Notes: generated by a model not told the origin, from the letters alone. Shown: positions 1-7,541, counted from the first letter of the stretch. The stretch: 18,846 bases of DNA from Alteromonadaceae bacterium UBA2620 (GCA_002339125.1 DDJQ01000133.1:1-18846), one strand, 5' to 3'. Numbers and translations: made by a program.

Positions 1-25
1 CTCACGAAAGATCAACACGCCCTAG
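1..25 (-). mobile_element. Possible IS5-type insertion sequence end with CTAG target
   Basis: Read on the minus strand, bases 21 to 1 give GGCGTGTTGATCTTTCGTGA, which resembles the ends of some IS5-family elements as I remember them. The adjacent CTAG (22-25) fits the YTAR target duplicated by that family. Only 21 bases of the presumed element are visible, so this is a suggestion. It would mean that an IS has landed inside the larger element occupying 22-320. A short reading frame beginning GTG TTG ATC runs off the left edge here, but nothing can be said about it. Confidence 0.25.
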
Positions 26-130
26 TAATAACCGTCTTTATCGTTTATCACTTGAGCTTTAGCATTTGTTAGAACGTCTCAAAAGATACAGTGAAAAAAT
101 TGAGCATTATTTGAGCAACTTCATTTCGAC

Positions 131-299
131 GGCAAAAAAGTAACCTTGATAATTTATACTGGAAGTAAAAAGCGTCACCTTTGACTATATTCGAGAATTT
201 AAAAGTAACCTTTCAGCCTGTTTTGCTTTTCTATCTTGTAGATTACTTTTCTTTGAATGAAAGAGCCATTCTATCTACGTTTTGGCAAAGTAACCCATT
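131..299. repeat. Repeated GTAACC-type motif, likely transposase-binding sites
   Basis: The top strand carries AAAAGTAACCTT at 136-147, a one-mismatch version GTCACCTTT at 174-182, AAAAGTAACCTTT at 201-213 and GGCAAAGTAACCC at 284-296. An inverted variant, GATTACTTTT, lies at 241-250. The GTAACC cores start at 140, 174, 205 and 290, giving spacings of 34, 31 and 85. Copies 1 and 4 also share an upstream GGCAAA. Such clustered, mostly same-direction copies close to an element terminus are the usual arrangement of TnsB/TniA-type binding sites. The repeats are seen directly; the role is inferred. Confidence 0.55.
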
Positions 300-311
300 T
301 TATTTTTCATA

Positions 312-953
312 TTATGTGCAGGCAATGTGATGCTGCTTGGCAAAGCGAGTCAGATAAGCGGCACTTTCCCTCACCTGCGACACACTGCCCGGTGCCGACT
401 GAACATCAGAGACATGCATCACCTGAATGGAATCGATAACCATGATTTGCGGTTTTTGCTTTAATGCCAGATCGCAAATCATCTCAACATTGGTTTCAGC
501 CAGCATCATTAGCTTGTCATCGGGCAAACCTAAGCGCCTGGCGCGCATGGCTACCTGTTGCAGCGATTCTTCGCCGGTGACATAAAGCGCAGACTTACTA
601 CTGGCCTGCTGACACATAACCTGCAGCAACAGCGTACTTTTGCCGGCGCCCGGTGAACCACCAATTAAGATGGCAGAACCGGGAACAATACCACCGCCCA
701 GCACCCGGTCGAGCTCTTTCAGTCCGGAGCTAAAACGAGGTAAATCCTCTACGTTAATTTCATTCAGGGTCTGGATTTGGCTGTGCGTCTGACCCGCGTA
801 GCCGGCAAAGCTTCCTTTCGCTGTGGATTTTGCCGGACTGACGACAAATTCGGAGATAGTGTTCCATGCTTTACACTCGCTGCACTGCCCCTGCCAGCGC
901 GGAAATTCCGCCCCGCAATCAGAGCATACAAAAGCTGTTTTTCGTTTCGCCAT
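312..953 (-). pseudogene. radA: DNA repair helicase RadA, 3'-truncated by insertion
   Basis: RadA is a DnaB/RecA-like helicase that drives branch migration of recombination intermediates. The 213-residue remnant keeps the N-terminal zinc finger (C10, C13, C24, C27), the Walker A segment GGSPGAGKST at 98-107 and the Walker B strand ending in D174. It follows E. coli RadA closely up to AYLTRFAKQHHIA (199-211), then reads C-T-stop from foreign AT-rich sequence. The family is about 455-460 residues, so the VGHVTK segment, the KNRFG motif and the Lon-like C-terminal domain are missing. The start ATG at 953 gives the usual MAK...FVC N-terminus. It is divergent from the PilZ gene, and serB lies nearby as it does in E. 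coli (serB-radA). The product should be inactive, because the KNRFG motif and the Lon-like domain are needed for RadA function. The rest of the gene may lie beyond the far end of the element. Confidence 0.93.
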
Positions 954-972
954 AAATCAATTGGTTTCTGCA

Positions 973-1000
973 AATATAAGTATTATGATTTCGTTAACAA
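973..1000 (-). promoter_or_regulatory. Putative sigma-70 promoter of radA
   Basis: On the minus strand there is a TTGTTA -35 box (1000-995), a 16-bp spacer and a TATATT -10 box (978-973), about 20 bases upstream of the radA start codon at 953. The boxes match 4/6 and 5/6 of the consensus. The short leader leaves little room for a ribosome binding site, and none is obvious. Confidence 0.45.
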
Positions 1001-1070
1001 GGATGTGCTTCTGTTTACAGAACTCATCACTTAAGAAACAGCAGAATTACCTCCACGTTAATGTAGTCAG

Positions 1071-1099
1071 TTATTTTGCCGATATTTCGTTAATATACT
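1071..1099 (+). promoter_or_regulatory. Weak promoter candidate for the PilZ gene
   Basis: A good -10 box, TATACT, lies at 1094-1099, 33 bases upstream of the ATG at 1132. The hexamer 17 bases before it (TTATTT at 1071-1076) is a poor -35 box, so the call rests on the -10 element and its position. Confidence 0.25.
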
Positions 1100-1131
1100 A
1101 AAAAGCCGTCACGGACACAGCAAAACCTCGC

Positions 1132-3654
1132 ATGAATCAGGATTTATCGCAGTACGCGCAGATAATAGAACAGCTTAAACCCATGGTGAAAGAACCCGAG
1201 TTCAATCAGGTACTTCAGCAGGTTGCTTCCCATGTTCCTAAAGAAAAGCGTTTTTTGATAAAAATGGAAGTAAAACGCTTGGCGCGCCCCTGCATGCGAG
1301 CTATCGATTTGCGCGGTCAGGTAGACGGTGAGTGTCGGCTATACCAATACGACGGTATCAGGCATTACCTGGATGACGTAGCCATTGAGGTGTTCGAACA
1401 ACAGGTGCGGATGTTCGGCTTATACTGTTTTGGTGTTTATGAAGCGGTGCTGGCCACGGAAAACAATTTTCGTGTCATTCGCGAAAAAGCTGAAGCCCGC
1501 AATGAACAAGACGTCGAAATACCGGAAAAAACCAACAACAGCATCTCGCAATTTGATGTGCCTAATATCAACCTGTTGAGCTATGCAAAGCGCAACGAAG
1601 AGCGAATGAACTTCGCCGTGGCGTTGGAAGTGTTTACCGAAACCAACAACAGCCTGCGGGCAACCAGCGTCGACATATCCACCAAGGGCATGAAAATAAA
1701 GCTCTCCAAAGAGCAACTCTTTAAGCCCGGTGAAAAAATCGGTGTGTATTTCCGGGGCCTTGAAACAGAGTACTCGCTGGATAAAAAAATGGCTATCAAA
1801 TATCAGGTAGTCAGTATTTCCCGCAAAAAAGAATTCCAGTTTCTGCAGATGAAACGTCTGCAGGACGCCCCTAACAGCCATTTCGACCAGTTTATCGATA
1901 AGTTTATTCATGGCAATAAACGGCGTTACAAGGTGAATATGGATAACACCATAGACGCCATTATCAACAAGTCCTGCGAGCAGTACTTCTCGCCCAGTTG
2001 TCCTACACTGCCGGTGTTTATCGAAGTAAAGGAAGGCCGGGCGCGAGCACTGTTTGCCATGGCCAACGATTTAAACCGCCATATTCTGAGCTACTGGAAC
2101 GACGAGGAAGATGAGTTACGACTTGGTTATCTGCTCACCGCAGACCGACTAAAACAGTTGATTCAGAGTAAACATGCAGCCCCGGCGCTGTATGTTTACA
2201 GCTTTAACCATATTCAGAACGGCAAAATCTATTTTTATTCCGCTTCCAGTGACGAACTGGCCCGCCACCCGGCTCTGAGTGAGTTATTTATTGGCTTTGG
2301 TGCCAGAAAAGTAAGCTGGCGGGTATTTAAGGTCGGTATCGTAAAAATTTCACCCAAAGATGCTTACGCGCCGCTGTCACTGCCCGATGATGTAGGCACC
2401 AAGGTAAAACGCCAGAATGCCAGGCCGGCTCCTCGCCTGATGGCTCGGTTACAAAATCTGGCCTACGCAGTACAGATAACCGATATTACCTCTGATCGCG
2501 AGCAGTTACAGTTCAGTCAGATTAAAATTGACCGCGCTCAGTTGAAGGCGTTGAAATTATTTGGTCATGCCCGCAATCGCCCGCCCGGAGAAATTAAGGC
2601 TTTCCGCTATAAGTTCCAGGAACAGCGCATGGAAACCCGGTATCTGTTACGTACAGCAGTGCAGGTACTGGCCAGAGGGCAAACCATCAATGGCATCAGT
2701 GAAGATATTTCAATTAACGGCCTGCGCATAGAAATCGACGGCGAATATCACGGCGACCTGAATATGCGGGTGCTGGTCAGCCTGCCCAAATTACAGGAGC
2801 TGACCAGTAAGTTTGATGTCAGCGACTTACATTATCGGGTGGTTCATATCAGTGGTGATAAGAATGTGCTGCATTTACGTTCGGTTGCCGGCGAGGATGG
2901 TCTGCCTGCACGCCGCTTCTTTGCAGAACTGATAAAGAGCAATAAATCGTCACTGAAAACCTATCCTGATGAAGAAGAAATCCCGGGCATTGGCCATGCT
3001 TTACGCTGTATAAATGCCAAGACCCCTTCGACCCTGGCTTTTGTGTTATCTAAGGTGGGCGGGCGCTATTTACCTCAGGTAGGGGTTTTAGGCGATGCCG
3101 CCAATCCTCGCCTGAAAACCTTGTTTAGTCATTTTGCCGAACAACGTAAAATGAACCTTGAGGTATTCTTCCGCGACCGCGCGTTGAATGCCCCTTTCAT
3201 ACAGCAATCCATAAAACAGGTAAAAACCGAACATTCCCCCGTCACCCGTGAGCTGTTCGTCGCCTTCCGGCCAGCAGAGAAAGAGCCGGCCGATGCCATC
3301 GACGCCCGCTACGAGTATCGTTTCAGCTCCGATGAGTCGCGCCAACAGTTTATAGAAAATGCCCTGACCACAGGCCAGTTTATTGCTATGACAATTACGG
3401 TAACGGTAACAGGTAAGCCCGATCTGGAAATGCTTCAGTCGGAAATCAATTACATTGGGGTTTACGCGATTCACCGGGCCAAAGAGCTCGAAGAACGCTT
3501 GTGGAGTATCAGTGCCTGCGTCCACGCAGTGGATATTACAGACCAGGTACTATTGCGGTTTGGTTTCGATGAGCACCGCATTGCCGAAAATCACAAAACG
3601 CCCAGTCAGCACGCCATTGAGCCAGGCGGCATCAAGGCGTTACTGAAAAGCTAG
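1132..3654 (+). CDS. Large protein with two PilZ domains
   Basis: This 840-residue protein carries two full PilZ signatures, each with an RxxxR switch followed by a (D/N)xSxxG motif. The first pair is RNEER at 154-158 and DISTKG at 181-186; the second is RMETR at 499-503 and DISING at 525-530. PilZ domains bind cyclic di-GMP through these residues, so the protein is probably a c-di-GMP receptor that could bind two ligand units. No signal peptide or membrane segment is apparent, so it is probably cytoplasmic. The parts between and after the PilZ domains (about 250-480 and 600-840) match nothing I recognise. Architecture of this size near serB and radA is, as far as I recall, typical of Alteromonadales. 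The output (motility, adhesion or surface behaviour) cannot be read from the sequence. There is no good Shine-Dalgarno before the ATG. It converges on serB with an 11-base gap. Confidence 0.9.
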   Translation: MNQDLSQYAQIIEQLKPMVKEPEFNQVLQQVASHVPKEKRFLIKMEVKRLARPCMRAIDLRGQVDGECRLYQYDGIRHYLDDVAIEVFEQQVRMFGLYCFGVYEAVLATENNFRVIREKAEARNEQDVEIPEKTNNSISQFDVPNINLLSYAKRNEERMNFAVALEVFTETNNSLRATSVDISTKGMKIKLSKEQLFKPGEKIGVYFRGLETEYSLDKKMAIKYQVVSISRKKEFQFLQMKRLQDAPNSHFDQFIDKFIHGNKRRYKVNMDNTIDAIINKSCEQYFSPSCPTLPVFIEVKEGRARALFAMANDLNRHILSYWNDEEDELRLGYLLTADRLKQLIQSKHAAPALYVYSFNHIQNGKIYFYSASSDELARHPALSELFIGFGARKVSWRVFKVGIVKISPKDAYAPLSLPDDVGTKVKRQNARPAPRLMARLQNLAYAVQITDITSDREQLQFSQIKIDRAQLKALKLFGHARNRPPGEIKAFRYKFQEQRMETRYLLRTAVQVLARGQTINGISEDISINGLRIEIDGEYHGDLNMRVLVSLPKLQELTSKFDVSDLHYRVVHISGDKNVLHLRSVAGEDGLPARRFFAELIKSNKSSLKTYPDEEEIPGIGHALRCINAKTPSTLAFVLSKVGGRYLPQVGVLGDAANPRLKTLFSHFAEQRKMNLEVFFRDRALNAPFIQQSIKQVKTEHSPVTRELFVAFRPAEKEPADAIDARYEYRFSSDESRQQFIENALTTGQFIAMTITVTVTGKPDLEMLQSEINYIGVYAIHRAKELEERLWSISACVHAVDITDQVLLRFGFDEHRIAENHKTPSQHAIEPGGIKALLKS

Positions 3655-3665
3655 GCCGTTTAGCC

Positions 3666-4697
3666 CTATTGCAAATAGGTTAACAACGCGTCCAGACCGG
3701 AGTAACGAATTGCCACGTCGGCCTGGGCATTGACTACCGGCTTGGCTTCAAAAGCCACACCTAATGCCGCCACACCCATCATTTTAAGATCGTTAGCACC
3801 ATCCCCCATGGCAACCGTCTGGGTCATCGGGATATCCCAGCGGCGGGCCAGCTCCTCGACCGTCTCAGCCTTAACCTGGGCATCTACTATACCGCCTACT
3901 ACCCGGCCAGTGAGTTTGCCGTCTTCAGCTTCGAGCACATTAGCTCTTGATGCATCAAGCCCTAAGCGATTCTCCAGATACCCGGCGAAGTAGGTAAAGC
4001 CTCCGGAGGCAATGGCAATTTTCCAACCATTCTGCTGCAGCACATGAAGTAAGTGTTGCAGTCCGGGCATTAACGGAATGCTGTCGCGGATCTGCTTAAG
4101 CTGACTCACTTCCACGCCATCCAGACAACCTACCCGGGAACGCAGGCTTTCAGCAAAATCAAGCTCACCACGCATGGCTTTTTCGGTTACCGCCGCAACC
4201 TGTTCGCCGAGGCCAGCGAGCTTGGCTATTTCATCAATACACTCAATTTGGATAACAGTAGAATCCATATCCATCACCAACAGGCCCGGCTGAGTTAACA
4301 GCGGCGTGTTACCACGCAATGCCACTTCACAGTGACACGCCTTAGCGGCGCCATCGAGCAGATCATGCAGCGTCTGTGTTGTAACATCGACCGATTCAAC
4401 ATCAAAGCTAATTGCAGTGCCGCCGATCAGGGCACTGTGAGGGTGCAGCCTGAAACTTCCAAGCTTCACCGCGGGTGCCAGATGTTGAACTATCATAGCC
4501 AGCTGTTCCAGCGTTAATGACTGGCCGCTAACGATAAGTTGCTGAGCAGATTGGGCATGGGCCTCTACGGTAAGTCCGGTGCACGATTGATCCCAGCGAA
4601 GATTCTGATATTCTGCCAACGTAGCTGAAAGAAAGGCTGCGCTGGTCAATTGTTCTGTACTAAGCGTTGTTAATTCCAAAGGGCGAGTTCTCATCAC
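3666..4697 (-). CDS. serB: Phosphoserine phosphatase
   Basis: SerB hydrolyses O-phospho-L-serine to serine, the last step of serine biosynthesis, in the cytoplasm. The HAD-fold catalytic motifs are all visible: the DMDST nucleophile loop at 143-147 (D143 is the nucleophile), the ASGGF segment holding the motif II serine, and MGDGANDLKMM near the C-terminus with the Mg-binding aspartates. The first 130 residues form the N-terminal domain usual in proteobacterial SerB. The length of 343 is close to E. coli SerB (322). The frame opens with GTG at 4697 directly followed by ATG at 4694; the ATG may be the true start, and neither has a clear ribosome binding site. It is divergent from the ahpA/ytjB-like gene, as in E. 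coli, which supports both assignments. Confidence 0.96.
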   Translation of the reverse strand: MMRTRPLELTTLSTEQLTSAAFLSATLAEYQNLRWDQSCTGLTVEAHAQSAQQLIVSGQSLTLEQLAMIVQHLAPAVKLGSFRLHPHSALIGGTAISFDVESVDVTTQTLHDLLDGAAKACHCEVALRGNTPLLTQPGLLVMDMDSTVIQIECIDEIAKLAGLGEQVAAVTEKAMRGELDFAESLRSRVGCLDGVEVSQLKQIRDSIPLMPGLQHLLHVLQQNGWKIAIASGGFTYFAGYLENRLGLDASRANVLEAEDGKLTGRVVGGIVDAQVKAETVEELARRWDIPMTQTVAMGDGANDLKMMGVAALGVAFEAKPVVNAQADVAIRYSGLDALLTYLQ

Positions 4698-4763
4698 TTG
4701 AGTTAACTAATAGTCCGATCCTAACGGATACGCCGCGTTTGGGAAATGCATAGTTAGACTAAG

Positions 4764-5207
4764 TTGCACATTTTTAATCTTAAAAAAGGCTTTGCATTGC
4801 GCCGTATTACGTTCTCTACCGCCCACCGGCTTATTCTGCTGACCTTACTGATAACCGGTTTGTTTATCGCAGTGATGGTTGCCGTAACCAGCCAGATGAG
4901 TGAGTCATCGCCAGCGGAGGAGCCTCTGGGGCGTCACTACGAGAGACTTATTCGCCCGGCAGTGGCAGCGTTAAATCAGGCGGAAATTAACCGGGTTCTG
5001 GCCAGTATGGCCGAGGATGACAACATTCTTCGTGCCGCGGTATTCTCAGCCTCCGGCGAACGTATCGCACAACAGGGGGTTACTACATTATTGCCACAAC
5101 TGATACGGGAAGAGCCACTTCGTACCAGCTTCTTTGTACCGGTAAAAGAGGATGATCAGGTACTTGGTTATTTACATTGGGTGCGGGAGCCAAATAAGGC
5201 AAAGTAA
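4764..5207 (+). CDS. ahpA: AhpA/YtjB (SMP) family membrane protein
   Basis: This is a 147-residue protein with a short basic N-terminus, one hydrophobic segment at about 22-43 (HRLILLTLLITGLFIAV) and a soluble remainder that is probably periplasmic. The segment DDNILRAAVFSASGERIAQQG resembles the E. coli YtjB/Smp stretch around ILDAGVYDEQGDLIARSG. The position, divergent from serB, is also that of ytjB in E. coli. The family is named AhpA or haemolysin expression modulator, but its biochemical role is not established. At 147 residues it is shorter than E. coli YtjB (about 214) and lacks the C-terminal part. The only start that keeps the basic N-terminus is TTG at 4764, so the start is less certain. 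Its last 40 bases overlap the end of the tatD-like gene on the other strand. Confidence 0.75.
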   Translation: MHIFNLKKGFALRRITFSTAHRLILLTLLITGLFIAVMVAVTSQMSESSPAEEPLGRHYERLIRPAVAALNQAEINRVLASMAEDDNILRAAVFSASGERIAQQGVTTLLPQLIREEPLRTSFFVPVKEDDQVLGYLHWVREPNKAK

Positions 5208-5944
5208 TTGGCCGTTGTCTGTTCTATAACCGCCTCCGGTGTTATGCCATGCAAATCAGCCAGGGCAGCAACCACTTCACCAATAAACTGCGGCTCATTG
5301 CGCGCCCCCTGTCGGCCGGACATGGGCATATCCGGCGCATCCGTCTCCAGCAACAAATGCTGCAATGGAATATTTGCCACGGTTTGCCGGGTTTTCTGAG
5401 CCCGCGAATAGGTAATGGTGCCACCGATGCCTAACTTAAATCCTACATCAATATATTGCCTGGCAACCTGTTCACTACCGGAAAACGCGTGGATGACACC
5501 GCCCTGCGTAAAGCGGCTGCGTTTAATAGATTCTAGTAATAAGTGATGAGAGCGGTGATGATGCAAAATAACCGGCAGAGACTGTTCGCTGGCCATTTCG
5601 AGCTGAGCTTCAAATAAAGACTGCTGGGCCTTTAGCGACGTGTCTATGGCGCCGTCGATGCCAATTTCACCAATGGCTACAGGCTTTATCGTGGTGGTTT
5701 GTAGTTGTTCGCGTAGAGCCGCCAACGCGTTTTCAGGCTCATCTGGGAAAAAATAAGGATGCAGGCCAAACGCCACATCCAGTTGGGCGTTGTCGGCCGC
5801 CATGTCTTGCTGGCGCTGCCAGCCTGATACCGCAGTGCCGGGAATTAAAATTCGCTCAACGCCTTGTTTAACGGCACTATTGAGTACGTCCTGCCAGTCT
5901 GGTTCAAACTCAGGGAGATCCAGATGGCAGTGCGAATCAATCAT
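5168..5944 (-). CDS. yjjV: TatD-family metal-dependent hydrolase, YjjV type
   Basis: TatD enzymes are TIM-barrel, metal-dependent DNases. In this 258-residue protein the metal ligands and signature blocks are all present: DSHCHLD at the N-terminus (HxH), GLHPYFF, GEIGID with the bridging glutamate, LHHHRSH, HAFSG, and LLLETDAPDMP with the catalytic aspartate. The ETDAPDMP block and the GIGGTITY stretch match E. coli YjjV better than TatD or YcfH. It follows pdxH with a 14-base gap and is the last gene of the long minus-strand run. Its 3' end overlaps the ahpA/ytjB-like gene by 40 bases, tail to tail. The cellular substrate of YjjV is not known to me. Confidence 0.93.
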   Translation of the reverse strand: MIDSHCHLDLPEFEPDWQDVLNSAVKQGVERILIPGTAVSGWQRQQDMAADNAQLDVAFGLHPYFFPDEPENALAALREQLQTTTIKPVAIGEIGIDGAIDTSLKAQQSLFEAQLEMASEQSLPVILHHHRSHHLLLESIKRSRFTQGGVIHAFSGSEQVARQYIDVGFKLGIGGTITYSRAQKTRQTVANIPLQHLLLETDAPDMPMSGRQGARNEPQFIGEVVAALADLHGITPEAVIEQTTANYFALFGSRTQCK

Positions 5945-5958
5945 GGGTAACGGTCAAA

Positions 5959-6597
5959 CTAAGGCATTAAGCGCTGGGTTGTCCAGCTGTTATCAGCCTG
6001 CTTAGTATACTCGAAGCGGTCGTGCAGACGGTCTTCACCGCCCTGCCAGAATTCGATTTGATGGGGCATCACTTTAAAGCCGCCCCAGAAATCCGGCAGC
6101 GGGATTTCCTTCTTCGCAAACTTTTCTTTCATCTGATGAAACTGCGTCATCAGCAGCTCGCGGCTGGAGATTGGCTGGCTCTGCTGGGACGCCCAGGCAG
6201 CCAGCTGTGAATCTTTCGGCCGGGATAAGAAGTATTTGGCGTTTTGTGCTGTTGTGAGTTTTTGTGCGGTGCCACAAATGCGCACCTGACGCTCCATAAA
6301 AAACCAGGGAAAGTGCAAAGAAATTCGTGGGTTTTCACTCAGCTCTTTGGCTTTGCGACTGCCCAGGTTGGTATAAAAAACAAACCCTTCGTGGTCGTAG
6401 TCTTTCAGCAACACAATGCGCTGAGACGGCTGGCCATCAGCGTCTACTGTCGCGACGGTCATGGCGGTAGGATCCGGGATCCCCGCCTCAATTGCTGCGC
6501 CCAACCACTGTTTAAACAAATCTGCCGGATGGTCAGTTAAATCATTATCGGTTAAATGCCCCTGACTATACTGACGACGCATATCAGCGATACTCAT
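5959..6597 (-). CDS. pdxH: Pyridoxamine/pyridoxine 5'-phosphate oxidase
   Basis: PdxH is the FMN-dependent oxidase that turns PNP or PMP into pyridoxal 5'-phosphate, the final step of vitamin B6 synthesis and salvage. The protein matches E. coli PdxH along its whole length: ADPTAM-like DPTAMTVATVD, QRIVLLKDYD, FYTNLGSRKA (FMN contacts), FPWFFMERQVRI, FWGGF and the C-terminal block QIEFWQGGEDRLHDRF, ending RLMP where E. coli ends RLAP. I chose ATG at 6597 (212 residues) because AGGTGG lies at a suitable distance before it. Two upstream GTG codons (6603-6606) would add three residues but have no such site. It starts 17 bases after era, so it probably belongs to the lepA-lepB-rnc-era transcript. 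In E. coli recO and pdxJ follow era instead. Confidence 0.97.
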   Translation of the reverse strand: MSIADMRRQYSQGHLTDNDLTDHPADLFKQWLGAAIEAGIPDPTAMTVATVDADGQPSQRIVLLKDYDHEGFVFYTNLGSRKAKELSENPRISLHFPWFFMERQVRICGTAQKLTTAQNAKYFLSRPKDSQLAAWASQQSQPISSRELLMTQFHQMKEKFAKKEIPLPDFWGGFKVMPHQIEFWQGGEDRLHDRFEYTKQADNSWTTQRLMP

Positions 6598-6614
6598 ACT
6601 CACCACCTGCTTAA

Positions 6615-7541
6615 TTAATCTTCACCATAGCCTAACGAACGCAGAGCCCGTTCATCGTCGGCCCAACCAGATTTCACTTTCACCCACAGTTCCAGGAAAA
6701 CCTTATTATCGAACAACCGCTCCATATCCAGCCGCGCCTGTTCACCTATGGTTTTTAAGTGTTTACCGCCTTTTCCGATCACCATGCGTTTTTGCGTTTC
6801 ACGCTCAACCAGGATAAGACCATTAATACGGTAAACGCCATTTTCACCCAGCTTAAACTGTTCAATCTCAACCGTGGTTGAATAGGGTAACTCATCACCG
6901 GTGTAACGCATCAGCTTTTCACGAATGATTTCAGCAGCCATAAAGCGGCTTGAACGGTCAGTAATATAGTCTTCAGGAAAGTAAAACTCGCTGATTGGCT
7001 GGCGCTGACGAACTAACTCTCGCAGCACCTCAACCTGTTTGCCCTGCTTGGCACTTAGCGGAATGATTTCCTCAAACGAATACTTTTGCGCCAGCACCTG
7101 TAAATGGTCTATCAGTGCCTCAGGATCGGCCACTTTGTCCTGTTTGTTGACCACCAGAATAACCGGCAGGCCGGATTGCTGCACGCGGCTCAGCACCAGC
7201 TCATCATCACTGGTCCAGCGGGTACCTTCCACCACAAACAGGATCAGGCTCACTTCACCTAACGAACTGGTCGCTGCGCGGTTCATTAATCGGTTAATTG
7301 CTCTTTTTTCTTCATTGTGTAAACCCGGCGTGTCTACGTATACGGTCTGACAATCGGCTTCGGTATCGATACCTAAAATCCGGTGCCGCGTGGTTTGTGG
7401 CTTACGGGAGGTAATGCTTACTTTCTGCCCGAGTAAGCGGTTTAACAACGTGGATTTGCCTACATTAGGCCGGCCAACTATGGCCACCAGGCCGCAGCGG
7501 GTTTTAGGTTCTGGGATGTCTGGCAACTGCTGGTCAGTCAT
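6615..7541 (-). CDS. era: GTPase Era, 16S rRNA maturation factor
   Basis: Era is an essential GTPase that binds the 3' end of 16S rRNA and helps 30S assembly at the inner face of the membrane. All GTPase motifs are present in 308 residues: G1 GRPNVGKS at 23-30, G3 DTPG at 70-73, G4 NKQD at 132-135 and G5 SAK at 163-165. The C-terminal KH domain shows the RNA-contacting GKGG loop at 256-259. The length is close to E. coli Era (301). The start ATG at 7541 overlaps the rnc stop by eight bases, and GGAG stands ten bases before it, inside rnc. This indicates translational coupling with RNase III, as in many bacteria. Confidence 0.98.
   Translation of the reverse strand: MTDQQLPDIPEPKTRCGLVAIVGRPNVGKSTLLNRLLGQKVSITSRKPQTTRHRILGIDTEADCQTVYVDTPGLHNEEKRAINRLMNRAATSSLGEVSLILFVVEGTRWTSDDELVLSRVQQSGLPVILVVNKQDKVADPEALIDHLQVLAQKYSFEEIIPLSAKQGKQVEVLRELVRQRQPISEFYFPEDYITDRSSRFMAAEIIREKLMRYTGDELPYSTTVEIEQFKLGENGVYRINGLILVERETQKRMVIGKGGKHLKTIGEQARLDMERLFDNKVFLELWVKVKSGWADDERALRSLGYGED

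Larger units (their letters stand above)
1..320. mobile_element. Terminal segment of a putative transposon inserted in radA
   Basis: This stretch is about 33% G+C by hand count (106 of 320), clearly poorer than the conserved genes to its right. It contains no credible coding region. It abuts radA exactly where the reading frame stops matching the RadA family. Read on the minus strand from base 320 inward it starts TGCACATAATATG, so it has the 5'-TG terminal polarity typical of Tn7, Mu and other DDE transposases. Four copies of a GTAACC-centred motif plus one inverted copy lie within the first 190 bases from the terminus, as expected for transposase-binding sites at a Tn7-like end. The transposase genes would lie to the left of the window. 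I infer a Tn7/Tn6022-like element but cannot name it. Bases 321-325 (GGCAA) would be the target duplication if this is a 5-bp duplicator. An integron or a recombination scar is less likely but possible. Confidence 0.6.

Noticed and set aside
1..72. Short reading frames open at the left edge (stops at 62 and 72 on the plus strand)
   Set aside because: They could be the tail of an element gene, but 19-23 residues give no recognisable feature, so no gene is called.
52..116. Three TTGAGC copies (52, 100, 111)
   Set aside because: Only six bases long, with uneven spacing in AT-rich DNA. This may be chance, and no role could be supported.
257..439. 60-codon plus-strand reading frame across the radA junction
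   Set aside because: It runs from the transposon end into the antisense strand of radA, with no family match and no ribosome binding site. It is a by-product of the junction.
3664..3679. CCTATT-GCA-AATAGG hairpin as a terminator between the PilZ gene and serB
   Set aside because: The stem is short and A+T-rich, mostly inside the serB coding end, and has no T-tract on either strand.
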